A stretch of 47,825 nucleotides of DNA, from contig CAXTRQ010000025.1 in assembly GCA_964246705.1 (NCBI GenBank), forward strand, positions 1 through 47,825. Direction: 5' to 3'. A program made the translations under genes and the position numbers. This DNA comes from DASZCR01 sp964246705 (GTDB lineage: Bacteria > Acidobacteriota > Blastocatellia > Pyrinomonadales > Pyrinomonadaceae). The notes beneath the pieces are model-generated. The model searched no databases. It worked only from the letters and a program-made list of their open reading frames with translations, and was not told the origin of the DNA. This document shows, piece after piece, positions 17,502 to 26,722 of this stretch; position 1 is the first letter of the stretch; each line of letters starts with the position of its first letter.

Positions 17502-19928
17502 TCACTCGTAACGGAGCGCAATCATCGGGTCAACTTTCGTGGCTCGACGCGCAGGGATGTAACAGGCCAGCAGCGCGACGCTCGTCAGCGTTAATGAGAT
17601 GGCGGCGAAAATCAGCGGGTCGGTCGCGCTGACGCCGAAGAGCAGGCTCGACATCAGTCGTGTCAGAGCGAAGGCCGCCACTAATCCGAGCGCGACGCCG
17701 ATGATACTGAGCAGCATTCCCTGCCCGATGACCATCTTGAGCACGTCACGTCTCTGCGCGCCGAGAGCCATGCGAACGCCGATTTCATGTGTGCGTTGCG
17801 TGACCATGTAAGCCATCACGCCGTAGAGTCCGATGGCCGCCAGCACCAGCGCCACGACGGCAAAGCTGCCGAGCAGGAACATCGAGAAACGCTGCCGCGC
17901 CATCGAATCCGCGACTAGCCGCTCCATCGTCGTGACTTTGTAAACCGGCAGGTCTTTGTCCAGCGTGCGAAGGATACCGCGCACCGCTCCGGCCAGACTC
18001 GCCGGGTCGTTCGCCGTGCGTATCACGAGATAGACATTGTTGGTTGGGCGCTGGGCCAGAGGGATGTAGTATTGCACGCGCGATTCGCCCTCCAATCCAT
18101 TATGCTTGACGTGCCCGACGATGCCGATAATCTCACGGTAACGTGGATTCTCGCGCCCGCCTTCAAAGGTGATGCGCTTTCCCAGAGGGTCTTCGTTCGG
18201 CCAGTATTTGCGCGCCATCGTTTCGTCGATGATGGCGACGCCGGGCGCGTCCGCCGTATCACGCTCGCCGAAATAACGCCCCTTGACGAGCGGAATCGTC
18301 ATCGTCTGAAAATAGCCCGCGCTCGCCGACCAGCGATCCCCATGCGGCGGCTGTTCGCCTTGCGGCACGTCGCGCCCTTCGATGCGAAAACTGCCGCTCG
18401 AATTGTTTCCACTCATCGGCAGGATGGATGTCGCGCCGACGCTCTGCACTCCCGGTAGAGCCTTGATCTGCTCCAAAGCTTGCTGGTCAAACGCGGCGAG
18501 CTGCGCCGGTTCCTGATATTTATAGCCCGGCAGCGTCACTTGCATCGAGAGAAGATGCTGCGGGCGGAAGCCCGGATCAACTTGCTGCAAGCGCATAAAA
18601 CTCTTAATCATCAGACCAGCGCCAATCAGCAGCACGAGCGCCAACGCCATCTCGGCGACGACGAGCACGCCCCGCACCCTGCGCCGCGCGTCAGCCGCGC
18701 CGCTGCGCCCGCCCTCTTTCAAAGTTCCATGAAAATCGCTCTGCGAAAAATGAAGCGCCGGGGCGAGGCCGAAGATGAGACCCGTCACCAGAGAGATGCC
18801 GAAGGTGAAGGCGAGCACGCGTCCGTCCAATCCGATTTCGGCGGCGCGCGGAATATTCGTTTGGTTCAGCGCCACCAGCAGATCAACTCCCCACATCGCG
18901 AGCAGTAATCCGAGCGCCCCGCCAACCAGTGCGAGCAGTATGCTCTCTGTCAACAACTGCCGGACGACGCGGCGGCGGTTGGCTCCGAGCGCGACGCGAA
19001 TCGCCATCTCTTTCTGCCGCGAGGCGGCACGCGCCAGCAGCAGGTTGGCGACATTCGCGCTCGCAATCAAGAGCACAAAACAGACGGCGGCCAACAGCAC
19101 GAGCAGCGTCGGACGGATGTCGCCGACGACTAGTTCATGAAGAAATTGTAAGCTCAACCCCCAGCTATTGCTGTCGAGTCCGGGCATGTACTGTTGCCGC
19201 AAATTGGCGGCGATGGTATCCATCTCGGTCTGCGCCTGCTGGAAGGTGACGTTCGGTTTGAGGCGCGCGATAACCCCCAGATACTCGTTCGTCAGATTGT
19301 TCGGCGAGAGTTGCTGCGGCGTGAAAGCAATCGGCGACCACAGTTCGGCGGGCTGTCCGAACTCGCTTCCGAATTGAAAACCCGGAGGCATGATGCCGAC
19401 GATGGTCGAGCTTTCGCCATTGAGCGTGATGCTCCTGCCGACGAGCGCCGGGTCGCCGCCGAAACGCCGCCGCCACAGGCCGTCGCTCAAGATAACGACA
19501 TGATTGCCGCCCGGCTGATCCTCTTCGGGAACAAACACGCGCCCTCTGGCCGTCTCTGCGCCGAGCGTCGAAAAGAAGTTTGAGGTCACGGCCATTCCCT
19601 GCAAGCGTTCCGGCTCGCCATCGCCCGTCAGGTTGACGTTCCAATTGGTGACGGCAGCCACGCTCTCAAAAGATTGCGCATGATCCCTGTAGTGCGCGTA
19701 GCCGGGCGCGGACACGGAAGCTTTCAAATCGAGCTTCGGATAATTGTGATTAATCAAGACCAGCCGATCCGGCTCCTTGTAACTCAGCGGGCGGAGCAGG
19801 ATGGCATTGACGACACTGAAGATCGCCGTGTTGGCTCCAATTCCTAAAGCCAGTGTGAGCACTGCGACCAATGTGAAGCCGGGGCGCTTCAGGAGCATCC
19901 GAACGCCGTAACGCAGGTCTTGCAACAT
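17502..19928 (-). CDS. ADOP-family MacB-like ABC permease (short form)
   Basis: The protein is 808 residues from the ATG at 19928, preferred over the ATG at 19940 because GGAGA lies seven bases upstream and family proteins start MLQDLRYGVRML. It has two MacB-type units, each a periplasmic MacB_PCD region and an FtsX region. Helices are seen near residue 20 (GIGANTAIFSVVNA), about 270-430 and about 690-800; the sequence ends with the typical ATKVDPMIALRYE. These acidobacterial duplicated orphan permeases usually lack an adjacent ATPase, as here. Unlike the copy at 29031, this one lacks the cytoplasmic N-terminal extension and has no PadR gene beside it. The substrate is unknown. Confidence 0.9.
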   Translation of the reverse strand: MLQDLRYGVRMLLKRPGFTLVAVLTLALGIGANTAIFSVVNAILLRPLSYKEPDRLVLINHNYPKLDLKASVSAPGYAHYRDHAQSFESVAAVTNWNVNLTGDGEPERLQGMAVTSNFFSTLGAETARGRVFVPEEDQPGGNHVVILSDGLWRRRFGGDPALVGRSITLNGESSTIVGIMPPGFQFGSEFGQPAELWSPIAFTPQQLSPNNLTNEYLGVIARLKPNVTFQQAQTEMDTIAANLRQQYMPGLDSNSWGLSLQFLHELVVGDIRPTLLVLLAAVCFVLLIASANVANLLLARAASRQKEMAIRVALGANRRRVVRQLLTESILLALVGGALGLLLAMWGVDLLVALNQTNIPRAAEIGLDGRVLAFTFGISLVTGLIFGLAPALHFSQSDFHGTLKEGGRSGAADARRRVRGVLVVAEMALALVLLIGAGLMIKSFMRLQQVDPGFRPQHLLSMQVTLPGYKYQEPAQLAAFDQQALEQIKALPGVQSVGATSILPMSGNNSSGSFRIEGRDVPQGEQPPHGDRWSASAGYFQTMTIPLVKGRYFGERDTADAPGVAIIDETMARKYWPNEDPLGKRITFEGGRENPRYREIIGIVGHVKHNGLEGESRVQYYIPLAQRPTNNVYLVIRTANDPASLAGAVRGILRTLDKDLPVYKVTTMERLVADSMARQRFSMFLLGSFAVVALVLAAIGLYGVMAYMVTQRTHEIGVRMALGAQRRDVLKMVIGQGMLLSIIGVALGLVAAFALTRLMSSLLFGVSATDPLIFAAISLTLTSVALLACYIPARRATKVDPMIALRYE

Positions 19929-20152
19929 TTCTTTCTCCATTCGCCGAAGCGGCCACCGACATGTATCCGTGAATGCACCGATGCCGCGCTCCAGCAGTTC
20001 AAACTTGATTCCTCTGATCCAATTCTTTCAACGACGCAGTGAGAGCCAACGCTTCAATAGAAATTTTCATGCCGCTCTGATTATCTACGCAACTTTTATG
20101 AAATACGTGTTGATTCTAGGCTCGCAACTCCGGCTCGGCCACGTCATCTGAG
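19929..20152. other. Non-coding stretch upstream of the ADOP gene
   Basis: This region should hold the promoter of the minus-strand permease gene, but no clear -35/-10 pair was found. No gene or RNA motif was recognised. Confidence 0.4.
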
Positions 20153-20182
20153 CGTTTATGGGATTTTTGAATCCCATAAACG
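20153..20182. repeat. 13-bp perfect inverted repeat
   Basis: CGTTTATGGGATT (20153-20165) and AATCCCATAAACG (20170-20182) are perfect inverted arms around a TTTG loop. No T-run follows on either strand, so it is not a standard terminator. It sits between two divergently placed stretches of minus-strand genes and may be an operator or mRNA stem. Confidence 0.6.
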
Positions 20183-20234
20183 AAATCGTGAACACTCCCG
20201 CTTTGAAAGTTACAGATTGAAGATTTGAAATCCT

Positions 20235-20390
20235 GAAATTTCAATCGCTCAGCTTTTCTGCTTCTTCGAGACTTGGGGTGTTTGGGGGGGTATAAAATTT
20301 AAAACCAAAACCCGCAAAAGAGATNNNNNNNNNNTTTGTATAAAAAATAAAACCCCCCACACCCCACCTCCTTTCCTCAAATACCCAGGA
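20235..20390. repeat. Dispersed hairpin repeat, copy 4, corrupted around a scaffold gap
   Basis: The segment 20235-20280 matches 9133-9178 over about 45 bases (TCAATCGCTC, CTTTTCTGCTTCT). Where the other copies read GGCGTCTTTGCG, this one reads GGGGTGTTTGGGG, and after ten Ns (20325-20334) the other side shows ACCCCCCACACCCC. This looks like base-call decay at a hairpin rather than biology. The sequence in 20265-20385 should not be trusted. Confidence 0.6.
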
Positions 20391-20398
20391 CGCCGAGG

Positions 20399-21979
20399 TT
20401 AGTCGTGAGCTTTTGAGGAATGTCCGATGACCTCTCTGAAATAGGCTCTTAATTCGTCGGGCGAATTTTGCGTGGAGATAAATCCGATGTAGTTGTCCGG
20501 TCTCAACAGCACGCTGAAAGATTGTTTCGTCCCGAAGACTTCCGCCACGTGTGGGTAGAGAGGAATGATGTGGTAATCAATCAGGTGTGCGTATGCGCTT
20601 TCGATTTCGTCCCTCGTCTGCCGGTAATCGCTCTCTCCGTCCGAGAAAGTGAGGAGATGAAATTTCGGCTCGTGCAATGTGTCGTAAATGCTTTGACCAT
20701 CAATCAGGAAATAAGGCATTCGATCTCCGGCTTTGATGTCGAAATCTTCCGTCACGCCATGCCTGCTCAGAGAGCCTTCGCGGTAGTTGATAGCGATTTG
20801 CGAGATCATACGGAAGAAGCTTTTTTTGACGACATCAAGGCCCAGAAGGTATTTCGCCAGCGGCGGGAAAATCGTCGTCCGTATCAAACTCAAGAGCCAG
20901 TCTGAGCCTGCCGTGAGATTGAACATTCTGTCGGTTGTGCTCAACAGCCTCTTGGCATTTTCGAGACGCTCTTCGTTGTAAGATTCCAGAATCCTTTCAT
21001 CAGCCGAATTGTCGAGCACGAAAGCCAACTTCCAAGCGAGATTGTAAGCGTCCTGAATGCCCGTGTTCATGCCTTGCCCGCCCGCAGGCGTGTGTATGTG
21101 CGCGGAATCTCCGGCGAGAAAACATCTGCCCTCGGAAAATTTACTGACGTGGCGCGTGTGAACTTTATAGGTCGAGAACCAGTTGACGTGTGAGATTTCG
21201 AGCGCCATTTCCGCTTCCTCTCTAATTCGCTGTTCGATCTCTTCGTACAAAGTTTCGCCTTCTTCTTTGTCCGTCCCTTCCGGAAAAGCGCCGACGATAC
21301 GATAACGTCTCTCGCCGCGCATCGGGAAGAAGGCGACGACCGAATTTCGTGACAGGCAGACTTGCAGCGCGTCGTGCCCGTACGCCCAATCAATTTGCAC
21401 GTCGGCGACATAAAACAATCTCTCAAACGTGCTGCCCTCGAACGAGAGTCCGAGCGCGTGCCTGACCGGACTTTTGGGGCCGTCGCAGCCGACCAGATAT
21501 TTAGCTTCGATCTGTTGAGTTGCACCGTCAGCGTTTTTCACGCGGGCAGTCACGTTCCTATCCGTCTGCGAAAAACTTTCGAGTTCGGTTTGCCAGAGCA
21601 CGTTTCCGCCGTGACTTTGCAGGTATTCATAGAGAAGCTGCTCATTCTTGTTTTGCTCCAGCACGAGCATGTACGGGTAAGCACTCAGACCGTGCCCGAT
21701 GTTCGACAAGTCAACCTCGCCGCGCACCTCGCCGCCTTCGAGCATGCGGGCTTTTCCGGCAATCGCGCCGCGCTCAATCGCTTTCTGCGACAGACCGAGT
21801 TGTTCGTAAATCTCAAGCGTGCGGGCGTGAACGCCGAGGGCTTTGGAAAAAGGCGTCACGCCTGTATTCCGCTCAACGATGACGAAATCAACTCCGTATC
21901 GAATGAGTTGACATGCCAGAGAGAGACCCGTCGGCCCCGCCCCGATAATGACGACTTGCGTCTCGATTGTTTTTTCCAT
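20399..21979 (-). CDS. FAD-dependent aromatic-ring monooxygenase (class A flavoprotein)
   Basis: The protein is 526 residues from the ATG at 21979, which has GAGGAG eight bases upstream; an earlier in-frame start at 22009 lacks this. FAD-binding motifs are GxGxxG near residue 12 (VVIIGAGPTGLSLA), the DG motif (YLVGCDGPKSPVRHALG) and the GD motif (CFLAGDSAHIHTPAGGQGMN). The length and C-terminal extension match the PheA/TfdB/RdmE-type hydroxylases, which insert one oxygen into phenolic or polyketide substrates using NAD(P)H. The substrate cannot be told. It stands alone on the minus strand, with no regulator or dioxygenase nearby, so a catabolic operon is not indicated. It may be a detoxification or antibiotic-modifying enzyme, but this is conjecture. 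Confidence 0.9.
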   Translation of the reverse strand: MEKTIETQVVIIGAGPTGLSLACQLIRYGVDFVIVERNTGVTPFSKALGVHARTLEIYEQLGLSQKAIERGAIAGKARMLEGGEVRGEVDLSNIGHGLSAYPYMLVLEQNKNEQLLYEYLQSHGGNVLWQTELESFSQTDRNVTARVKNADGATQQIEAKYLVGCDGPKSPVRHALGLSFEGSTFERLFYVADVQIDWAYGHDALQVCLSRNSVVAFFPMRGERRYRIVGAFPEGTDKEEGETLYEEIEQRIREEAEMALEISHVNWFSTYKVHTRHVSKFSEGRCFLAGDSAHIHTPAGGQGMNTGIQDAYNLAWKLAFVLDNSADERILESYNEERLENAKRLLSTTDRMFNLTAGSDWLLSLIRTTIFPPLAKYLLGLDVVKKSFFRMISQIAINYREGSLSRHGVTEDFDIKAGDRMPYFLIDGQSIYDTLHEPKFHLLTFSDGESDYRQTRDEIESAYAHLIDYHIIPLYPHVAEVFGTKQSFSVLLRPDNYIGFISTQNSPDELRAYFREVIGHSSKAHD

Positions 21980-22212
21980 CAGACATCTCCTCGAAAAAGT
22001 ATCGCCCACCTGTCTAGAGGTTCTCAGAATTTGCAGTGTAGCTCGCTGCGCTCCGTCAGGAGCGAGATATTGTCAGCTTCATTTGTCGTCATCCCTGTCA
22101 GAAGCTCTACCGGCTTGAGCGACCGATCATCATCGGATGCCTGAAGTTGGAACACTCCGTCGAAGGTTTTCGTATGCCTCGCCGGAAGAGACAGCCGAAG
22201 GAGAACAGTTGA

Positions 22213-22920
22213 ATGAAAAAAGTATGGTTCGCTTTGACGATACTTGTGAGTTTATTACTAACGCCCAACATCGGGTGCGCCCAGTCAGCGCCTTCTTCAT
22301 CAACGACCGACGCAGGGACAACGCCCCTCCCGCAAACAACACGCAACGTCAAGGGACAGGTCTTAACCTCGACAGACATGCCTGCCATCCGCCTCGCATT
22401 CGACAAGCGGTTCAAGTACATCGGCGGCCAAACTTTCATTCTCTATAACGTCGCCACCGCCGAGCAGCACTTCTTTGTTGACGCTGACGAACAGGGTCAG
22501 GTCAAGCGTTTTTACTGGGTGCAGTTTGAAGGCTACCTGCCGAACAACACACACGCCTATGATTACAAAGGCGGCAAAGCGGTAAATATCGGCGGACTCG
22601 ACTTCATCGCCGATGCCTACGCAAGAAATATCAAAACCAATCCCTCCCCTCCAGATTCCGACGGCAGCCGTGCGCGCGCCTTTCTTGAAAGCAAAGGTTA
22701 CCGCATGGCGAGTGATGAGCTTTTGTTGCAACGTCTCGTGCATCTGGTTGATAAAGCCAAGCGCCATGAGTTGATGATTATTTACACTGAAGATTTAAGC
22801 GGCACAGGGCTGACGGCTGCCGACCTCGCGGCGGGCGGTCAGGCCGCCGCGCGCTGGGACGAGATCGTCAGCGGGCTTCTCGAACGCGCTTCAAAATCTA
22901 TGAAGGTGGCGCGCCGATAG
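22213..22920 (+). CDS. Secreted protein of unknown function
   Basis: The protein has 235 residues with a signal peptide at about 1-23 (MKKVWFALTILVSLLLTPNIGCAQ). The sequence TPNIGCAQ contains a Cys that might act in a lipobox, though the -3 residue is atypical. The mature region has a strand-rich half (FKYIGGQTFILY, FYWVQFEGYLP) and a helical C-terminal half (LLLQRLVHLVDKAKRHELMIIYTEDL). I do not recognise the family. The ATG has AAGGAGAA nine bases upstream. The next gene is convergent on the minus strand, and the 203 bases before this gene show nothing I can name. Confidence 0.8.
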   Translation: MKKVWFALTILVSLLLTPNIGCAQSAPSSSTTDAGTTPLPQTTRNVKGQVLTSTDMPAIRLAFDKRFKYIGGQTFILYNVATAEQHFFVDADEQGQVKRFYWVQFEGYLPNNTHAYDYKGGKAVNIGGLDFIADAYARNIKTNPSPPDSDGSRARAFLESKGYRMASDELLLQRLVHLVDKAKRHELMIIYTEDLSGTGLTAADLAAGGQAAARWDEIVSGLLERASKSMKVARR

Positions 22921-22964
22921 CCCGGCGGAAGGCAACTTCTCGACAAACCTCAACGGGTAAACAC

Positions 22965-23906
22965 TCACTGCGCCGTAAACAATTCGTGTGAGAGATATCG
23001 CTCGCCGAAATCGCAGATAATCGAAAGCACGCACTTGCCTTCACCCAACTCTCGCGCCACTTCGCGCGCCGCCCACGTGATAGCCCCCGAAGAGATGCCG
23101 CAGAAGATGCCCTCTTCGCGCGCGAGACGCCGCGCCATCTCCAGAGAATCTTCGTACGTGACTGCGATCACACGGTCAACTACCGTGGGGTCATAATTGC
23201 GTGGTATGAAGCCTGCGCCGATGCCCTGAATCTTGTTCGGGCCGGGCGTGCCTCCTGAGAGAACGGGCGACGATGTCGGCTCGACGGCGACGACGAGCAC
23301 CTCTTGTCCGATTCTCTCTTTTAAGACGCTGCCGACACCCGCGATAGTGCCGCCAGTGCCGACGCCGGACACGAACGCGTCGAGACGCCCGTCCGTGTCT
23401 TCCAAGATTTCTTCGGCGGTCGTGCGGCGATGCATCTCCGGGTTGGCAGGATTGTCGAACTGCCCCGGCGTCCAACTTTCAGAAGTCTCTTCTGACAACT
23501 CTGCGGCCTTTTTGATTGCGCCTTTCATCCCCTCCGCGCCCGGCGTCAAGACGACCTCCGCTCCGAGCGCCGTGATTACGCGCCGTCGCTCTTCGGTCAC
23601 TGTCTCCGGCATCGTGACGATCAGCCGGTAGCCCTTGACCGCCGCCGCGAAGGCGAGCGCGATACCTGTATTGCCGGAGGTCGGTTCGATGAGAACGGTC
23701 TCGCCGGGTTTGATTGCGCCCTCGCGCTCGGCGGCTTCGAGCATCGCCGCGCCGATGCGATCTTTGACCGAGTCCATCGGATTCTGAGATTCGAGCTTGA
23801 CGATCATCTCCGCAGCGCCACGCTCCGAGATATGATTAAGTCTGACCAGCGGCGTGTAGCCGATCAACTCCAGCATGTTGTTGGCGATTTTCGGTCGTTC
23901 GGGCAT
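22965..23906 (-). CDS. cysK: Cysteine synthase A (O-acetylserine sulfhydrylase)
   Basis: The protein is 313 residues from the ATG at 23906, preceded by AAAGGA. It makes L-cysteine from O-acetylserine and sulfide using pyridoxal phosphate in the cytosol. The PLP lysine is K48 in NPMDSVKDRIG. TSGNTG binds the substrate carboxylate, and the phosphate loop is GTGGTIAG. The length is normal for CysK. It shows none of the C-terminal CBS domains of cystathionine beta-synthase. It stands alone, with the sugar dehydrogenase gene divergent upstream. The 279-base gap between them has a small AGTAGT-A-ACTACT inverted repeat near 24065-24080 but no clear promoter. Confidence 0.95.
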   Translation of the reverse strand: MPERPKIANNMLELIGYTPLVRLNHISERGAAEMIVKLESQNPMDSVKDRIGAAMLEAAEREGAIKPGETVLIEPTSGNTGIALAFAAAVKGYRLIVTMPETVTEERRRVITALGAEVVLTPGAEGMKGAIKKAAELSEETSESWTPGQFDNPANPEMHRRTTAEEILEDTDGRLDAFVSGVGTGGTIAGVGSVLKERIGQEVLVVAVEPTSSPVLSGGTPGPNKIQGIGAGFIPRNYDPTVVDRVIAVTYEDSLEMARRLAREEGIFCGISSGAITWAAREVARELGEGKCVLSIICDFGERYLSHELFTAQ

Positions 23907-24185
23907 AAACTGAAATCCTTTCAAATGTGCAGGCGGCCTAATGTAAAGACTAACTAGCAGGGATGCTATATTACACTTCTTCGTCCCGCATGGAACTTTA
24001 CCGACGCGTGGCGTTCACACGTTGATGCTATGGAGTCATAGAAGCACGACATGGAAGCCACAAAGTAGTAACTACTTCATGCTATCCATCTTGTGCAAGT
24101 CTCAAAGCTGCGGGGTGCGATTCGTTTCGCGTGAACTATCTGCTTGGGCAGAGTCCCGCAAAAAATTAGTTCTTGGAAAAGAATA

Positions 24186-25580
24186 ATGCCAATCAAAAAT
24201 CTAAAAATAACTCGTCGGCGGGCAGGAACATTTCTGCTCTGCGCTTCCCTCACCGCGTCTTCGCTGCTCCTGCTGCTCCCCGCCTGCACGGCGAGCACGT
24301 CCAACCAGAAAGCTAAACAGGCGGCTCAACAAAAGCCGCAGCCACGGCCTACCGGCGCAGTGCTCACAGGCGAAGCGGCGCTCGGCGACTGGACGACAGA
24401 CGCACCCGGCGTGCGCCGCCGTATCACGACCGCCGAACTGCCCGCGCCTTACGCTACAGAGTCCGTAGACAATGGCTCGCGCATCATCCCGCGCCCGGAC
24501 GGCGCGCTGCCGCAAGTGCCCGCCGGGTTCAAGGCGGAACTGTTCGCGTCAGGGCTGGACAATCCGCGCATGATTCGCACGGCCCCGAACGGCGACCTCT
24601 TTATCGCTGAGAGCCGCCCCGGTCGCCTCCGCATACTGCGCGACGCGGACGGCGACGGAAAACCCGAAATCAATCAGGTCTTCGTTGAAAACTTACGGCA
24701 GCCCTTCGGCATTGCCTTCTACCCGGCTGGCGACAACCCGCAGTACGTCTACGTCGCCAACACGGACTCCGTCGTGCGCTTCCCCTATAAAAGCGGCGAC
24801 CTCAAGTCTCGCGGGGCTGAAGAATTAATCGTCAACAACATACCCGGCGGAGGTCGCCTGCGCGGCGGTGGACACTGGACGCGCGACATCGTTTTCTCAA
24901 ACGACGGCAGACGGATGTTCGTCTCGGTCGGTTCCCACTCCAACGTCAGCGACGACGAGGCCGAAAATCGTCGTGCTTGCATTCTTGAGTTCACGCCCGA
25001 CGGCAAGAATGAAAAGTTCTTTGCGACCGGCATTCGCAATCCGGTCGGACTTGCTGTCCATCCTCAGACGGGCGACGTGTGGACTTCCGTAAACGAGCGC
25101 GACGAGTTGGGCGACCAACTCGTGCCCGACTATGTTACGCGTGTCGCGCCGGGCGGCTTTTATGGTTGGCCGTGGTACTACATCGGCCCAAACCAAGACC
25201 CTCGACACAAAGGCAAGCGTCCGGAATTAAAAGATAAGGTCGTCGTGCCCGACGTGCTTCTACAGTCGCACATGGCATCGCTCGGTATGACTTTTTACAC
25301 GGGGCGACAGTTCCCCGCCGAGTACCAACTCGAAGGCTTCGCCGCCGAGCACGGTTCTTGGAACCGCTCGCGATTGACCGGCTACAAGGTGATCCGCATT
25401 CCGTTGAAGAACGGTCGCGCCACGGGCGAGTATGAGGACTTCATGACCGGATTCATCACACGCGAAGGCGAGGTGTGGGGACGCCCCGTGGCGGTCGCCG
25501 TCGGACGTGACGGCTCACTGCTGGTCAGCGACGACGGCTCGAACTCGATCTGGCGCGTCTCCTACGTCGCCAAACGCTAA
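24186..25580 (+). CDS. PQQ-type sugar dehydrogenase (sorbosone/glucose dehydrogenase family), lipoprotein
   Basis: The protein is 464 residues from the ATG at 24186, which gives a Lys/Arg-rich start and a hydrophobic stretch ending in a lipobox (LLPAC, Cys near residue 37). An upstream in-frame start at 24144 was rejected. The body is a six-bladed propeller of the glucose/sorbosone dehydrogenase type: VPAGFKAELFASGLDNPRMI, FIAESRPGRLRIL, GGGHWTRDIVF (with the likely catalytic His), GIRNPVGLAVHP and GFYGWPWYYIG. Family members oxidise sugars or aldoses in the periplasm with PQQ and pass electrons to a carrier. No cytochrome or PQQ biosynthesis gene is in the window, and PQQ use is inferred only from the family. 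Confidence 0.88.
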   Translation: MPIKNLKITRRRAGTFLLCASLTASSLLLLLPACTASTSNQKAKQAAQQKPQPRPTGAVLTGEAALGDWTTDAPGVRRRITTAELPAPYATESVDNGSRIIPRPDGALPQVPAGFKAELFASGLDNPRMIRTAPNGDLFIAESRPGRLRILRDADGDGKPEINQVFVENLRQPFGIAFYPAGDNPQYVYVANTDSVVRFPYKSGDLKSRGAEELIVNNIPGGGRLRGGGHWTRDIVFSNDGRRMFVSVGSHSNVSDDEAENRRACILEFTPDGKNEKFFATGIRNPVGLAVHPQTGDVWTSVNERDELGDQLVPDYVTRVAPGGFYGWPWYYIGPNQDPRHKGKRPELKDKVVVPDVLLQSHMASLGMTFYTGRQFPAEYQLEGFAAEHGSWNRSRLTGYKVIRIPLKNGRATGEYEDFMTGFITREGEVWGRPVAVAVGRDGSLLVSDDGSNSIWRVSYVAKR

Positions 25581-25693
25581 GCCGTCAAGCGAATCGAGCC
25601 GCGTAAATCAAATAATCAAAATCTCTGAATTCTGCGCGTCATTACTGGCTGCCGTCAGTTAGCTCTATTCCCATATCACATCCGCAAAAACAT

Positions 25694-25710
25694 CTTTACA
25701 ATATGTAAAG
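25694..25710. promoter_or_regulatory. Inverted repeat operator upstream of the HTH-parA operon
   Basis: CTTTACA-ATA-TGTAAAG is a perfect 7-bp inverted repeat ending 20 bases before the start of the HTH gene. It overlaps a TTTACA that could act as a -35. Autoregulation by the HTH protein or ParA of this operon is a reasonable guess. Confidence 0.5.
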
Positions 25711-25730
25711 ACGTTGATAATGTGGCGCGT

Positions 25731-25922
25731 ATGGAGAGACCTAAAGACCTAATCCGCTCGACCGAAGCTCGCAAACTTATTGGTGTCAGCCACATTAAGA
25801 TGGCGCAATTGCTTAAAGACGGCACGATTCGTTACTTCACAGACCCGCTCGATTCACGAAAAAAACTCGTCAGCCGTTCAGCAGTTCTGGCCTTACGGGG
25901 CAATCAAGAGGCTGCTGCATGA
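25731..25922 (+). CDS. Small MerR/excisionase-like helix-turn-helix protein
   Basis: The protein is 63 residues from the ATG at 25731; a GTG at 25722 would add three. It has the pattern of the HTH_17/excisionase family: DLIRSTEARKLIGVSHIKMAQLLKDG, then a wing with RYFTDPLDSRKKLVSRSAV. Such proteins bind short DNA sites and act as regulators, excisionases or plasmid copy control factors. Its stop overlaps the ParA start (ATGA), so the two are co-translated. The inverted repeat at 25694-25710 may be its site. Placement first in a ParA operon fits a plasmid or mobile-element control gene. Confidence 0.75.
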   Translation: MERPKDLIRSTEARKLIGVSHIKMAQLLKDGTIRYFTDPLDSRKKLVSRSAVLALRGNQEAAA

Positions 25923-26722
25923 AAACTATTGCCATCGCCAATCAAAAAGGTGGGGTCGGCAAAACAACCACAGCCGTCAATTTGGCTGCCGGTCTGGCAA
26001 TTAGAGGCTATAAGACGCTTCTCATTGACCTCGATAGCCAACGCAATACTACCCAGACATACTTCGAGCCTGAGCAGATTACGGCGACGCTGGCAGATGT
26101 TCTGGTCGGACATGACCAGCGCATCCCGCTCGAAGAGGCCAGATATGCCACGCACATCGAAAACCTCGACTTAGTGCCGTCTCATATTCGTATCGCCATG
26201 CTCGACCAGATGGTGACACTCCAAGAGCAGTACAGGCTCAAAGAAGCTCTCGGTTCTCTGCCCGAACCTTACGACTTCACCATTCTCGACTGCCCGCACA
26301 CGCTCGGATTAACATTGACTCAGGCGCTTCTCGCCAGCAATTACATCATCGTGCCGATTGCCGCCGAATACTATCCGCTTGAAGGCGTAGTTGATCTTCA
26401 GGAGACGATTAAAGCCGCGAGGCAACCCAATCCCCGTCTTTCAGTTTTGGGCTATCTGGTGACGCGCTTTCACCAAAGAAAACGCATCTGTGCAGACGCT
26501 CTGGATAAGGTGAACCAGATGTTCGGCCCGGAAGTTTTTGAAACTCTAATCCGAGATAACGTGAGCCTGCAAAGTGCCCCGGCGTACCGGCAAAGTATTT
26601 ACGAACACGCTCCTAAATCCTTTGGCAGCGAGGATTACGAGAACCTCACGGAAGAGATGCTGGGCCGGCTGTCGATGAGTTCACACTTAAAACTTGTGGA
26701 GAATAAGGAGGTTAACGCGTGA
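25919..26722 (+). CDS. parA: ParA-type partition ATPase
   Basis: The protein has 267 residues. The deviant Walker A motif is NQKGGVGKTTT with signature K10 and catalytic K15; Walker A' follows with D39 (LLIDLDSQ), and Walker B is near residue 124 (FTILDCPHTLG). No N-terminal HTH is present, so this is a short soluble type like Soj or ParA of type Ib plasmids. ParA ATPases move plasmid or chromosome DNA by binding non-specific DNA and a centromere-bound partner. The partner is probably the next gene, whose GTG start overlaps this stop (GTGA). No canonical ParB gene is adjacent, unlike a chromosomal parAB locus, which supports a plasmid or mobile element. Confidence 0.93.
   Translation: MKTIAIANQKGGVGKTTTAVNLAAGLAIRGYKTLLIDLDSQRNTTQTYFEPEQITATLADVLVGHDQRIPLEEARYATHIENLDLVPSHIRIAMLDQMVTLQEQYRLKEALGSLPEPYDFTILDCPHTLGLTLTQALLASNYIIVPIAAEYYPLEGVVDLQETIKAARQPNPRLSVLGYLVTRFHQRKRICADALDKVNQMFGPEVFETLIRDNVSLQSAPAYRQSIYEHAPKSFGSEDYENLTEEMLGRLSMSSHLKLVENKEVNA

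Noticed and set aside
20265..20385. A G-rich, C-rich element such as a G-quadruplex around the second gap
   Set aside because: Comparison with the copy at 9131 shows that Gs replace Cs in an otherwise shared sequence, so base-calling error is the better explanation.
21362..22144. A 260-codon plus-strand frame over the monooxygenase gene
   Set aside because: It is antisense to all FAD-binding motifs of the minus-strand enzyme and shows no domain of its own.
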